Shown piece by piece: positions 17,088 through 24,783 of a DNA stretch of 29,931 nucleotides. The stretch covers positions 1-29,931 of the IMG/VR virus record IMGVR_UViG_3300046010_008663; one strand, given 5' to 3'. The translations under genes were made by a program, and so were the position numbers. Position 1 is the stretch's first letter. Each line of letters starts with the position of its first letter. The notes beneath the pieces were generated by a model. The model made no database searches and was not told where the DNA came from. It was given only the letters and a program-made list of their open reading frames with translations. This DNA comes from a virus.

Positions 17088-17521
17088 TTAAGCAATATCC
17101 GCCAAATAGGTAATGTAATGCAGCGTATTTCCCGTGCTTAGAGTGGTTCCAGTTGAGTTTTTAATTACTATCTTAAAATGTGGCGGAATAAAGCCTAATG
17201 CTTGTCGTACATTAAATGCTTTACGTTGTAAGGTGTTATCAGGTGATAAAGGTAAATAGTCTATATAGTACAAATCAGGCTCTGATGTTGTAGTCGAACC
17301 GGATTCAGGGCCGCTGGTATAAGTTACCCCACCATCAAATGATACTTTAGCAAACACATATACTGCTTCATCACCTGATGTCACGCCAGGAGTAATAGCC
17401 AGTTCAATCACTAGATCAACGGGGTCGATAGCTGACACATCAATTGCAGGACTAATCGCGTAGTTGCCGACCCTGATAAAGTAACTGCTGTGCGAGTGGG
17501 CAAAAGTTTCCCAGTAGCCAT
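17088..17521 (-). CDS. Unknown beta-rich phage protein, reading frame split by an apparent -1 shift
   Basis: ATG at 17521 has a strong AGGGAG site 8 bases upstream and opens a frame starting MATGKLLPTRTAVTLSG that ends after 36 codons. The -1 frame carries the rest, beginning VGNYAISPAIDVSAIDPVDL and running 116 or more codons to 17088. The only start in that frame is a GTG at 17438 with no ribosome site. Joining the frames at GGG (17473-17471) gives one 144-residue protein with no awkward segment. Either a one-base deletion or sequencing error in the G run, or ribosomal frameshifting, would explain this. The product looks like a small beta-sandwich. Function is unknown. Confidence 0.65.
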
Positions 17522-17967
17522 TAGATTAACTCCCTAGCCTGCGCTATGTCTTGTGCTGTGGCATTTAGACCAATTTCATCCAACCGACTCACTTGCTCAG
17601 TAGCAATCGCCAACAAGGTTGCCTTATGCTCTTCAGTGAAATCGGGAATCAACGTTTCTGCGACCAAAGCATCCAACAAAGCGATAAATTTAGCTTGAAC
17701 CGCTGGTATGGTTAGATCGAATACCGGAAAGTCCTCTAGCGCCAATGTTACTGCTTTACAAGCTGGGGCCGTGCTTTCCATGATTGGGATTCTGACATCT
17801 ATCAAAGATAAGTATTGTTTGATGTCATGAGCTGTTATCTTACCCAATCTCGATATGTCTTTGCGTTGCAGCACAGCAAGCACGGCCCCATCGTTACCTT
17901 GCGCCAAATCAAATGCTATTTCTTGTGACAGTTGGCCATTGATCAATTCATCAATTAACGTTGGCAT
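17521..17967 (-). CDS. Unknown helical phage protein
   Basis: The 148-residue protein looks almost wholly alpha-helical, with no Trp, signal or membrane segment. It contains LAQGNDGAVLAVLQRKDISR (21-40) and a long C-terminal helical pair ending DIAQARELI. It follows the signal-peptide gene by one base and its stop overlaps the next ATG (TAATG). GAGG precedes its ATG. I do not recognise the function, but its constant company (this gene, the 172-residue gene, the 138-residue gene) suggests a conserved accessory structural block. Confidence 0.75.
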   Translation of the reverse strand: MPTLIDELINGQLSQEIAFDLAQGNDGAVLAVLQRKDISRLGKITAHDIKQYLSLIDVRIPIMESTAPACKAVTLALEDFPVFDLTIPAVQAKFIALLDALVAETLIPDFTEEHKATLLAIATEQVSRLDEIGLNATAQDIAQARELI

Positions 17968-17968
17968 T

Positions 17969-18487
17969 TTATGGCCTCATGATTGACGGAACGTCATTGA
18001 CGTTAATTGCCCCCTCAAACGTCAACAATCCCGGTGTCCCGTTTGTGCCTGTGCCTGTTGCCAGTGCTCTTTCAGCGTTGGTGGCGTTGCGTTTAGAGGT
18101 TGCTGTAGCTGCTGTAGTGGTTGCGCTGGCTGCGCCAAATGCATCAATAAAGCCTTGGCGAACATTTATTTTGCTTGGATTGATAAAGTTATCCAAACAC
18201 ATCCATTCCCATATACGCGCCTTACCGTTTGTCAAAGCGTCTACTGCCGTCCAAACAATTGCCGTTTCTCGATACTCTTTGCACGACACGCTTGTTCGCC
18301 ATACGACAAAGCTGGACTGAGTGTTTAACCATGTCGCAACCGCTGTGTCATCCCCGTTCTGAATCGCAGTTGTCAGTGTCGGCTCTGCTAATGCCGCTGT
18401 TTTTAGCGTGGCTTTTTGTGTGTTATCCAGCGCCAAAACACCGAAAGTCATACTTAACAACAAAATGAAATATAGGATTCTTTTCAT
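17969..18487 (-). CDS. Phage family protein with an N-terminal signal peptide
   Basis: Residues 23-172 belong to a family common among siphophages near the head genes: GDDTAVATWLN (45-55), VVWRTSV, GKARIWEWM, then AERALATGTGTNGTPG and LLTFEGAINVNDV at the end. Its function is unknown. Unusually, this copy begins MKRILYFILLLSMTFGVLA followed by LDNTQ. That is a textbook Sec signal peptide: two positive residues, a hydrophobic core and a VLA cleavage site after residue 19. GGAG lies before the ATG at 18487. If cleaved, the protein would be exported to the periplasm, odd for a supposed virion component. It could instead be anchored by an uncleaved helix. Confidence 0.85.
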   Translation of the reverse strand: MKRILYFILLLSMTFGVLALDNTQKATLKTAALAEPTLTTAIQNGDDTAVATWLNTQSSFVVWRTSVSCKEYRETAIVWTAVDALTNGKARIWEWMCLDNFINPSKINVRQGFIDAFGAASATTTAATATSKRNATNAERALATGTGTNGTPGLLTFEGAINVNDVPSIMRP

Positions 18488-18496
18488 GTTGACTCC

Positions 18497-18913
18497 TTAA
18501 AGTGCAAAAATGCCTGAAGCATTGAAAGTTAAATTAATGTCTCCGCCATTTGGATTGACTGGTAGGTTAGTTACACCGGTATCGATGAATGCCACCAATC
18601 GCCAAGTGGTATTGGCCCCAGCGTTTCTGCGATAAATAACCAGTGCTTCTGCGGTTGCGCCTGTTACTGCTGTGAATGTCACGTCACCACCATCAAAAAC
18701 ACCGTTGGTGTAAGATTTGGTTGCACCAATCTCAACAGGTGTACCAACAATGCCAGATAATGACGAATAAAATTCGTGTGCTGCACTGTAGGTATAGGTT
18801 CCGGTATCAACCAGGGCAACATATACCCCTGTTGTTCCTGACCCGTCTAAATCGGAATCAGCGCTATTTTGTAAAAGCGCTTCTTTCCATTTGGGATATA
18901 TCGCATTTGCCAT
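18497..18913 (-). CDS. Conserved phage structural-region protein, unknown function
   Basis: The 138-residue protein strongly resembles a widespread siphophage family: MANAIYPKWKEALL start, YVALVDTGTYTYSAAHEFYS (31-50), NGVFDGGDVTFTAVTGATAEALVIY (69-93), FIDTGVTNLPVNPNGGDINLTF and an IFAL end. The order and spacing of these blocks are complete, so it is intact. It is beta-rich and often found near head or fibre genes. Whether it is a virion component is not established here. It begins one base after the preceding stop. Confidence 0.85.
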   Translation of the reverse strand: MANAIYPKWKEALLQNSADSDLDGSGTTGVYVALVDTGTYTYSAAHEFYSSLSGIVGTPVEIGATKSYTNGVFDGGDVTFTAVTGATAEALVIYRRNAGANTTWRLVAFIDTGVTNLPVNPNGGDINLTFNASGIFAL

Positions 18914-18914
18914 A

Positions 18915-19265
18915 TCATGACCCTCTTGTCAAAAATTTAATTCTGTCAATTATACGCACTGTTCGAACAACCTCAGAGTCTTTTTTATGTCGTTCCCATG
19001 ATGCTGTTTCAGTAGTCGGTTCTGCTTCCAGCAGTCTGAGCCACATATCCAACTGATGGTACTTCTCAAATTTACCTCGCTGAAATACCATTCGAGTGAT
19101 GTGACAGTTACCATCCAACAATCGCATCGAACAACTCCCATCGTAAACAGGTCTCACATTAAACGGTAATGATGCATCAACAGGGTCGTGATAAAACCGT
19201 GCTGAATACATCAACCCATCAGCACAACCACGACACTCCTTATGAAGAATGCAGTATGTTTTCAT
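18915..19265 (-). CDS. Unknown cysteine-containing cytoplasmic protein
   Basis: The start is set at ATG 19265 because it overlaps the stop of the preceding 49-residue gene (ATGA). A longer frame reaching 19349 would run through that gene. The 116-residue product begins MKTYCILHKECRGCADGLMY, with Cys5, Cys11 and Cys14 and His8 close together, and two later cysteines. A small zinc site is conceivable but unproven. The C-terminal half is charged and helical (KFEKYHQLDMWLRLLEAEP). No family is recognised. Confidence 0.72.
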   Translation of the reverse strand: MKTYCILHKECRGCADGLMYSARFYHDPVDASLPFNVRPVYDGSCSMRLLDGNCHITRMVFQRGKFEKYHQLDMWLRLLEAEPTTETASWERHKKDSEVVRTVRIIDRIKFLTRGS

Positions 19266-19411
19266 TGAGGGGTAGACACCAGCCAATGAATATACACCAA
19301 TGCTGACCACATGATGAACAGAGTTCCCATTGTTACAATGAGCTGCCATCTTTTTGATCGGTCTGTAGAACGTCTTGAGTGTGTTCTTTTTTCAACATAG
19401 CATTCGTTCAT
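19262..19411 (-). CDS. Small single-pass membrane protein (49 aa)
   Basis: ATG at 19411 overlaps the stop of the holin-like gene (ATGA), and its TGA at 19264-19262 overlaps the next ATG in the same way. This double coupling argues strongly that it is translated. The product has a basic N-terminus (KRTHSRRSTDRSKR, 8-21) and one hydrophobic segment QLIVTMGTLFIMWSALVYIH (23-42), so it should be an inner-membrane protein with N-terminus inside. It could be part of a lysis set (antiholin or spanin-like), though it is short for an inner spanin. Confidence 0.75.
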   Translation of the reverse strand: MNECYVEKRTHSRRSTDRSKRWQLIVTMGTLFIMWSALVYIHWLVSTPQ

Positions 19412-19770
19412 TTCGTAACCTCTGAAAAGAACTTCTCGATGATTTTTTTCGGCATGTGTTTCAGTGCCGTCAATGTTTCTTCAGCAAAACACGCGAAGAA
19501 CCCAGCGAACACTATCGATGGGTGAGTCGGTATCAGCATCCAGGCAGCGACACTGACCATCAGAAAACTGACACCCATTGCCATCATCAGAAATCGCATC
19601 CACCTTCGAAAGCATACAGTGTGCGAACTTCCACAACTATCTTCAAACGCTGTCCTAGTGAAACTAGCCACGAATGCGATGACAAATGCACCCCAGTACG
19701 GGCCAGTCATGAATGTTGTGACCAATCCAGCCGATATGGTCAAGACTGTTTCTGAAAAGGGTGTCGCCAC
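19408..19770 (-). CDS. Three-helix membrane protein, putative holin
   Basis: The 120-residue protein starts at GTG 19770 (TAGTG overlap with the lipoprotein stop, GGAG upstream) and has three hydrophobic segments at about 8-36, 57-80 and 82-101, then a basic helical tail KHMPKKIIEKFF. This topology and size fit class I holins, which open the inner membrane at the end of infection. Supporting context is a lipoprotein gene upstream and small membrane genes on both sides. No endolysin gene is present in the window, so the holin call is moderate. Confidence 0.65.
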   Translation of the reverse strand: MATPFSETVLTISAGLVTTFMTGPYWGAFVIAFVASFTRTAFEDSCGSSHTVCFRRWMRFLMMAMGVSFLMVSVAAWMLIPTHPSIVFAGFFACFAEETLTALKHMPKKIIEKFFSEVTK

Positions 19771-20033
19771 TATTTCACTCCTTTTGCTGCACCTTCAACG
19801 ATAAGACTCAAACCTTCATTAATTTGCTTCATACCTTCCACCCTATCGGCGTTGTAACCGTCCAATTTCAATAACCTTGAACCATCAGCACGGGTTTCAA
19901 ATCGTGCACCTTCCAGTGCTTGAGTCGTGCCGAATTCCCACCCTTCGGCTTTTGTGCTGCCGTCAGGGTGAGCTTCGTATGTAATGTGGCTACATGCAGA
20001 TAAAAACAGGAATAGGCTAGTTTTTAGAATCAT
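19770..20033 (-). CDS. Small lipoprotein (lipobox LSAC)
   Basis: The 87-residue protein begins MILKTSLFLFLSACSHITYE: a signal with lipobox LSAC and the lipid-modified Cys at residue 14. Ser follows Cys (position +2), which favours sorting to the outer membrane in enterics. The mature part is short, polar and beta-like (YEAHPDGSTKAEGWEFGTT), then GLSLIVEGAAKGVK. Next to a holin-like gene, an outer spanin (Rz1-like) is conceivable, but it is not proline-rich and no clear inner spanin is seen. Superinfection exclusion is an alternative. Confidence 0.82.
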   Translation of the reverse strand: MILKTSLFLFLSACSHITYEAHPDGSTKAEGWEFGTTQALEGARFETRADGSRLLKLDGYNADRVEGMKQINEGLSLIVEGAAKGVK

Positions 20034-20187
20034 CAGACATTACACCCATACCACCAGCAACGGTAGCACCTAGATACATTAAATCCTGAATCGATATATT
20101 GCCCCAGGATTGTATTAAGCCAGCAACGCCAACAACTAGCCAGATTGCACCCCGTAGGGTGCTTGGTTGATTCCAATGGATTTTCAT
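20017..20187 (-). CDS. Small two-helix membrane protein (56 aa), holin-like
   Basis: ATG at 20187 lies 3 bases after the SGNH fibre stop, and TAG at 20019-20017 lies inside the lipoprotein start. The product begins MKIHWNQPSTLRGAIWLVVG and has two short hydrophobic stretches, about 13-27 and 36-50 (LMYLGATVAGGMGVM), with a polar end SDDSKN. Similar small proteins (basic start, 'STLRG', two helices) accompany lysis genes in other phages. A pinholin- or antiholin-like role is suggested by size and neighbours only. Confidence 0.75.
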   Translation of the reverse strand: MKIHWNQPSTLRGAIWLVVGVAGLIQSWGNISIQDLMYLGATVAGGMGVMSDDSKN

Positions 20188-20190
20188 AAA

Positions 20191-23016
20191 TTAACTCTGG
20201 ATAATGATTTTTTGTAAATCGACTGCTATCATATCTGCACCAGTTTGATTAACATGATAATTTGTGGTTCCGTCACTAAAAGCCGTAGCAATTACATAAG
20301 GGTCAGCAGCATCACCTATCGATTTTTTAAAATCGTAAAATGAACAATCATAAGATGCACTCAATGCTCTTATTGCCATATCGATCTTTTGATAAGCGAG
20401 ATATTGACCATCTGTTATCCAACCGGTCAAACCTGATTTTCCAGGTTGAACACTGGTCAATATCGGTTTCAAACCTTTACTGATCGCAAATTTAACAGCG
20501 TTTTCAATCGCCAATAGATCAGTCGTTATTCGATCATCTTGATTTGCCAATGTTGACCCAATCACTGTGTTTATTGATGATTGTATTAATACAAATGCTG
20601 GCATCTGATTGGTATCAATAAGTCTCTGAATTTTTGAATTGAAATTCGAAAGATAAGAGTTTGGTCTAGTTCCAGCTACGGTAGCACCTGCTACTGTTTG
20701 TCTCTGCGCATATACTGCAATTTTAGGATTAGCCAACAAGCGTAGTCGTTGCGGATAATCAATTGTGTCATTGACCCATGAGTCACCGAATATAGCGATG
20801 CTGAACTTATCACCCTTGATTCGATTTCGTTTTGTTTCAACTACCATCCCTTTAGTAGCAGTACCGACCATCGATGCCTCATATTCATACAGAATAGGTG
20901 CTGACTGTAAACCATCGCAAGCAGGGGGAGGAACGGGCAAACTGATTTCGCTCAAATCAACGCATTGAATTTCGCTTAGAGTACAGCTTGCTGTTACTGC
21001 ACCCGATGTCACTGCATTGGTTCCAAATCCCAGCCTCCATGCGATTGTCTGAGAAGTAGTAGGTTGGAATATTACACAATATGTACCATCACCAGTCATA
21101 TCAGTAGTACCGATGGATAAATCACCAAAGTCTAATGTAGGGACTGTACCTGTAGTAGCCAAAAATGGTGAGTTAGTGCTAGTCGGTAATACCAAATCAG
21201 TCACTTTGAAAGATACTGCATATATATGTCCAGCAGTAAACGTCTTAGCTGTTGAAAACAAACTTAAATAACCACGACCACCAGAAGCGCATTCTAAATA
21301 TAGTGATTGCGTTGCATCGTCTGCGGTAACGGTTCCGCCTGTCAATTGCGTTTTAGATATTTCTGAAACAAATTCTTTATCCAATATATTTTCAGCAATC
21401 ATGATGTTGCGTAGTTGCACATCCGACCCTGATATTACACCACCACCACCACTGCGACTCACACCACCAGTCATTTTGGCCCAGGTGCTCTTGTCACCCA
21501 ACCCACCGTTACCTTCAGACTGCTTGACATAAGCAACACCGTAAGATGTCACTACATCACCACGCGTGTAATCGTTACCTTCAACGTACTGACCTTTGTA
21601 GGCTCTCAGTGGTACAGAACCATCGTTGATCTCAGTCGGTTGAAGCAACAGATCGACCACATCTTTCTCAAGCGATTGAATGCGCTGACCTTGATCTTCG
21701 ATGACTGCTTTATTCTGCACCAGGACATCTTCAATCAGACCGATTGACTTCTGTGAGTCAGCGTGAAGTTCGTGATACTTGAGAACCGTGTCCTGAATCT
21801 TTTTGAATTCTTTATCGAACTCAACTTTGGTGAACGGTTTGGCAGCGAACAGGCGATGGTTCACACCATCATAAAAGAATGTTGAACCGTCTTTGTGATA
21901 GAAGTCACCCGGTTCATAGTCGTGTTTGTCTTTGAATCCACCCGTATCACGTAGACCGTGAGTACCGATTCGTTTCCAGTGAGTCGAGTCACCCGGTTCT
22001 TCGGTCGTATCTTGCATGGCGATATATTCACGCCCGGTAAAGTGCTTGACCACCGAACCTTCACGATAGACACCCACTGACCAAGGTTCTGAGTGGATCA
22101 CTTCTTTAACCAGACCGATGAACTTCTGATCGGACACCAGTTTCTCAGCCACCAATCGTTCATCAGCATCACGACCCGGTTTCCCGCGAATCGCTTCACC
22201 GTGTTTCAACATCAACTCACCGACGACTTCAACCACATCGACGGGATCAGCGTCTTTACCGGGATCACCTTTCAATTCATCACCATGACGTTTGATCAGT
22301 GTGTCGGCTACGACAACAGGATCAACCGGTTCAGGTTTCACCATCTCCGCAAAAGTTTTGTCACGCAGGATGTGTTTCGCTACTTCAGTCGGACTTGGTG
22401 ATTTGCCGGGTTCCCCTTCATCACCTTTCGCACCTTTCAACAGATGACCATGTTCATCAAGAATACGGTTCATCACGGTATCGACGTTGAACGACTCAGC
22501 AATTGACTTGCGTATGTTGGTCAGTTCTTTCGCAAAGCGATCAGCGTGATCAGCAATAGCACCATCCATGTTCGCCCATTTCTTCTCGAACGAATCAATC
22601 ACGGTTTTCACCCGGTCAATATTCGCCCGTTCATTGTCTGACAGTTTCTTGGTGAATTCGTCATGCAACCCTTCATTGACTCGCAGCTTCTCACCGAACT
22701 CCGACTTCAAATCATCGACGATCTGATTCACGGACTTGCTGAGGACATCTTGAATCAGACCCTTGAGTGATTTAATCTCAACGTCGAAGATGCTTTTTTG
22801 AGCCTCCATCAGCGTTTTCTGGTGTCCGATTTGGGAATCAACCGCTAACCATTTTGACTCAAACTCATCGACGATTCGACGGATTGAAGTCACTGATTCA
22901 GCAGTAAGGGAAAGGTTGGAATTGAATTCATCTCGTAGTTGACTAACCTGAGATTTCAACGCTGTCGCAAATTCGGTAGAAATCGATTTGGCGATTTGAA
23001 TAGTATCTTGACTCAT
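20191..23016 (-). CDS. Long tail fibre with collagen-like segments and C-terminal SGNH esterase domain
   Basis: The 941-residue protein has five regions. Residues 1-190 are coiled coil. Residues 195-285 hold three short collagen-like inserts (GAKGDEGEPGK, LKGDPGKDADP, IRGKPGRDADE) between helical repeats. Residues 305-400 and 470-517 hold CBM5/12-like modules with WSVGVYREGSVVKHFTGREY and YTRGDVVTSYGVAYVKQ. Residues 530-690 form a beta-rich domain. Residues 735-941 form an SGNH hydrolase, with FGDS (Ser746), QSSIN (Asn816) and DGTTNYHVN (His921). The last domain could remove acetyl groups from surface polysaccharide. The DxxH block is stretched, so activity is uncertain. It has its own promoter within the portal gene's end. 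Confidence 0.9.
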   Translation of the reverse strand: MSQDTIQIAKSISTEFATALKSQVSQLRDEFNSNLSLTAESVTSIRRIVDEFESKWLAVDSQIGHQKTLMEAQKSIFDVEIKSLKGLIQDVLSKSVNQIVDDLKSEFGEKLRVNEGLHDEFTKKLSDNERANIDRVKTVIDSFEKKWANMDGAIADHADRFAKELTNIRKSIAESFNVDTVMNRILDEHGHLLKGAKGDEGEPGKSPSPTEVAKHILRDKTFAEMVKPEPVDPVVVADTLIKRHGDELKGDPGKDADPVDVVEVVGELMLKHGEAIRGKPGRDADERLVAEKLVSDQKFIGLVKEVIHSEPWSVGVYREGSVVKHFTGREYIAMQDTTEEPGDSTHWKRIGTHGLRDTGGFKDKHDYEPGDFYHKDGSTFFYDGVNHRLFAAKPFTKVEFDKEFKKIQDTVLKYHELHADSQKSIGLIEDVLVQNKAVIEDQGQRIQSLEKDVVDLLLQPTEINDGSVPLRAYKGQYVEGNDYTRGDVVTSYGVAYVKQSEGNGGLGDKSTWAKMTGGVSRSGGGGVISGSDVQLRNIMIAENILDKEFVSEISKTQLTGGTVTADDATQSLYLECASGGRGYLSLFSTAKTFTAGHIYAVSFKVTDLVLPTSTNSPFLATTGTVPTLDFGDLSIGTTDMTGDGTYCVIFQPTTSQTIAWRLGFGTNAVTSGAVTASCTLSEIQCVDLSEISLPVPPPACDGLQSAPILYEYEASMVGTATKGMVVETKRNRIKGDKFSIAIFGDSWVNDTIDYPQRLRLLANPKIAVYAQRQTVAGATVAGTRPNSYLSNFNSKIQRLIDTNQMPAFVLIQSSINTVIGSTLANQDDRITTDLLAIENAVKFAISKGLKPILTSVQPGKSGLTGWITDGQYLAYQKIDMAIRALSASYDCSFYDFKKSIGDAADPYVIATAFSDGTTNYHVNQTGADMIAVDLQKIIIQS

Positions 23017-23045
23017 CTGAGCGCTCCGACTGGTATTTGGAGCGT

Positions 23046-23074
23046 ATTATCGGTTATCCGACTCAGTGAGTCAA
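23046..23074 (-). promoter_or_regulatory. Sigma70-type promoter for the SGNH fibre gene
   Basis: On the minus strand TTGACT (23074-23069) and GATAAT (23051-23046) are 17 bp apart, each 5 of 6 to consensus. The -35 overlaps the portal stop codon. Transcription would start near 23040, about 24 bases before the ATG at 23016. The spacer contains two dyads, ACTCAGTGAGT (23061-23071) and CGGTTATCCG (23051-23060), that could bind a regulator. Confidence 0.6.
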
Positions 23075-24522
23075 TGTAACGACTTATTAATAGTATCCCT
23101 AACGATTTGTGTCAGTAATTCAGGATTAGTGTTCTCAATCACCGGTTGATCGCATATCCCTTTTATCGTATCTCGAACCATTAAACTGATCATATCAGGA
23201 TCGGATTTTGCTGCCGGTTCTGGAGGTGGTGCAGCAGGTTCGGGTGCTGGAGGTGGTGCTAACTTAGCCGCTAAATCCGCTTCATTGAGTGCCTGGAGCT
23301 GATTCACAGGAGTCATCTGACGTTGCATGTACAGTTGGTCGTCACCTTCACCGGCAACATGACCATACCCTTCTTTCGAACGTGCTTCAAACGGAGTCAA
23401 TAGACCACCTTGAACCGCTTTCACTAGCCCGTTGATACGACCTTCAAAGTCAACGCGGAGCAATGGTGTTGGGTCAAGTTCGATTTTATCGTTCGGGCCA
23501 AAATCGAACGCACGTTCCAGGAACTGCTCAATACACTCAAGCATTGATCCAAGACCTACCGATAGGAAATGCGAGATCAGTGCTTCAGTAGCACCTTTTG
23601 TACCGGTTGAACCATCGGACATCAGACCGGCTGGAACACCGTAGATGTTGTAAATCTCAGTGGCACTCAATTTCTGTTGTTCGATCAGTTGTGAGTCAGC
23701 TTGTGACACATTGACCGGTTGAAACTTTAAACCGCTTGCCAAGATAGGTACACCACCCTGTTCCCACATCCGAGATTGTTCGTTGAAGGCTTCCCGCAAC
23801 TCCCGAATCTGGACTTTATTCAAAGCCATATCGGTAGTTAGAACACCGGATGGACGGTTCATGTTATTGAAGAATGCCAACTGTGACCGACTTAGACCGA
23901 CGTGAATACCAGCCGCCAACGCAGCCGCTACTAGCAAACTTTCACCCACTAGAGGATGTCTCGGACAAGACTGTCTGAAATGGATGCAGTCACGAGCCGG
24001 GATCAACATCTGAGCATCCTGGAAGATGTTACCAGTTACATCCGATTTACTGACCGCATAAAATATCGCACCGGTTTCATGATCAACATACGGACTCCAC
24101 ATCCCTTTGGGAATGCGATGGAGTGATGATGGTGCAAAACGATTGTCACGGATGATGACTACAAGGGATTCACCATTCAGAATGTCTTTCGTGACATTCG
24201 TAATGAACAAAGCCCATGTCTCATAGTTGTTCGGTTTCCGAAGAATACGAGCCGCAGGAGAAGTGATATTCTGCACAAACCCATCGTTGCCGTCGCGGGT
24301 CATGTGTTTCCCTTCACACTGACTCACTGATCGTGAAATCAAATTCGTAGTTGCGGCAATCGGTGCAGTGTGTTCCAAATCCACATAAGGAGTCGCTCGA
24401 TCCAACCCACGTTGCCAACCCTGCCACGGATCGATTTGCATAGCAAAGTCAGGCATGGTTCCACGAGGGGTCATGCCGAATGCTGACTTAATACCGGAAA
24501 CAACAGCTTTGAGATTAAACAT
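23071..24522 (-). CDS. Portal protein, HK97 family
   Basis: The 483-residue protein fits HK97-type portals: TAPIAATTNLISRSVSQ near the start (about 52-68), LRKPNNYETWALFI, the LNGESLVVIIRDN strand (about 115-127), then LSATEIYNIYGVPAGLM (about 288-304), the conserved 'I...fgvP..ll' region, and GLLTPFEARSKEGYG (about 373-387). The C-terminus has a proline/alanine linker (PPPAPEPAAPPPEP) and a short helix. It forms the dodecameric DNA gate of the head. It lies downstream of the capsid gene rather than upstream, and its ATG overlaps the preceding small gene by 8 bases. Confidence 0.95.
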   Translation of the reverse strand: MFNLKAVVSGIKSAFGMTPRGTMPDFAMQIDPWQGWQRGLDRATPYVDLEHTAPIAATTNLISRSVSQCEGKHMTRDGNDGFVQNITSPAARILRKPNNYETWALFITNVTKDILNGESLVVIIRDNRFAPSSLHRIPKGMWSPYVDHETGAIFYAVSKSDVTGNIFQDAQMLIPARDCIHFRQSCPRHPLVGESLLVAAALAAGIHVGLSRSQLAFFNNMNRPSGVLTTDMALNKVQIRELREAFNEQSRMWEQGGVPILASGLKFQPVNVSQADSQLIEQQKLSATEIYNIYGVPAGLMSDGSTGTKGATEALISHFLSVGLGSMLECIEQFLERAFDFGPNDKIELDPTPLLRVDFEGRINGLVKAVQGGLLTPFEARSKEGYGHVAGEGDDQLYMQRQMTPVNQLQALNEADLAAKLAPPPAPEPAAPPPEPAAKSDPDMISLMVRDTIKGICDQPVIENTNPELLTQIVRDTINKSLH

Positions 24523-24763
24523 CGTCAGCTTTTTTAGCAGTTGATTTACGACTTGGTTTCATCACATTAGTCTCATATCCCTCATCTTTACTACCGCGGA
24601 ATACTGGAACATTAGTGATGTGTTTGAAGTTGAGGTGTCCAATCGTGAGACTCTGAACTTCATCATTCTCAATTAATCGGTTCGCTAGTGCTTCATCGGG
24701 TACTTCAACGAAGCCTGTTTTAAACTCCAACTCAGGGAGTGGTTGATACGCCCATACCAGCAT
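24515..24763 (-). CDS. Unknown small protein between capsid and portal genes
   Basis: The 82-residue protein begins MLVWAYQPLPELEFKTGFVE and ends in a lysine-rich tail (KPSRKSTAKKADDV). TAGGAG 7 bases before ATG at 24763 is a strong ribosome site, and the gene follows the capsid terminator-like hairpin. The end overlaps the portal start by 8 bases. The composition (short beta-like core, VPDEALANRLIENDEVQSL helix, basic tail) resembles small head-region accessory proteins. No defined family is recognised. Confidence 0.75.
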   Translation of the reverse strand: MLVWAYQPLPELEFKTGFVEVPDEALANRLIENDEVQSLTIGHLNFKHITNVPVFRGSKDEGYETNVMKPSRKSTAKKADDV

Positions 24764-24783
24764 GTGATTCTCCTAATAGGAAA

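Noticed and set aside
18915-19349. Longer start at 19349 for the cysteine-containing gene
   Set aside because: The extra 28 codons coincide with a well-coupled 49-residue membrane protein gene in another frame, and ATG 19265 overlaps that gene's stop. The short start is better supported.
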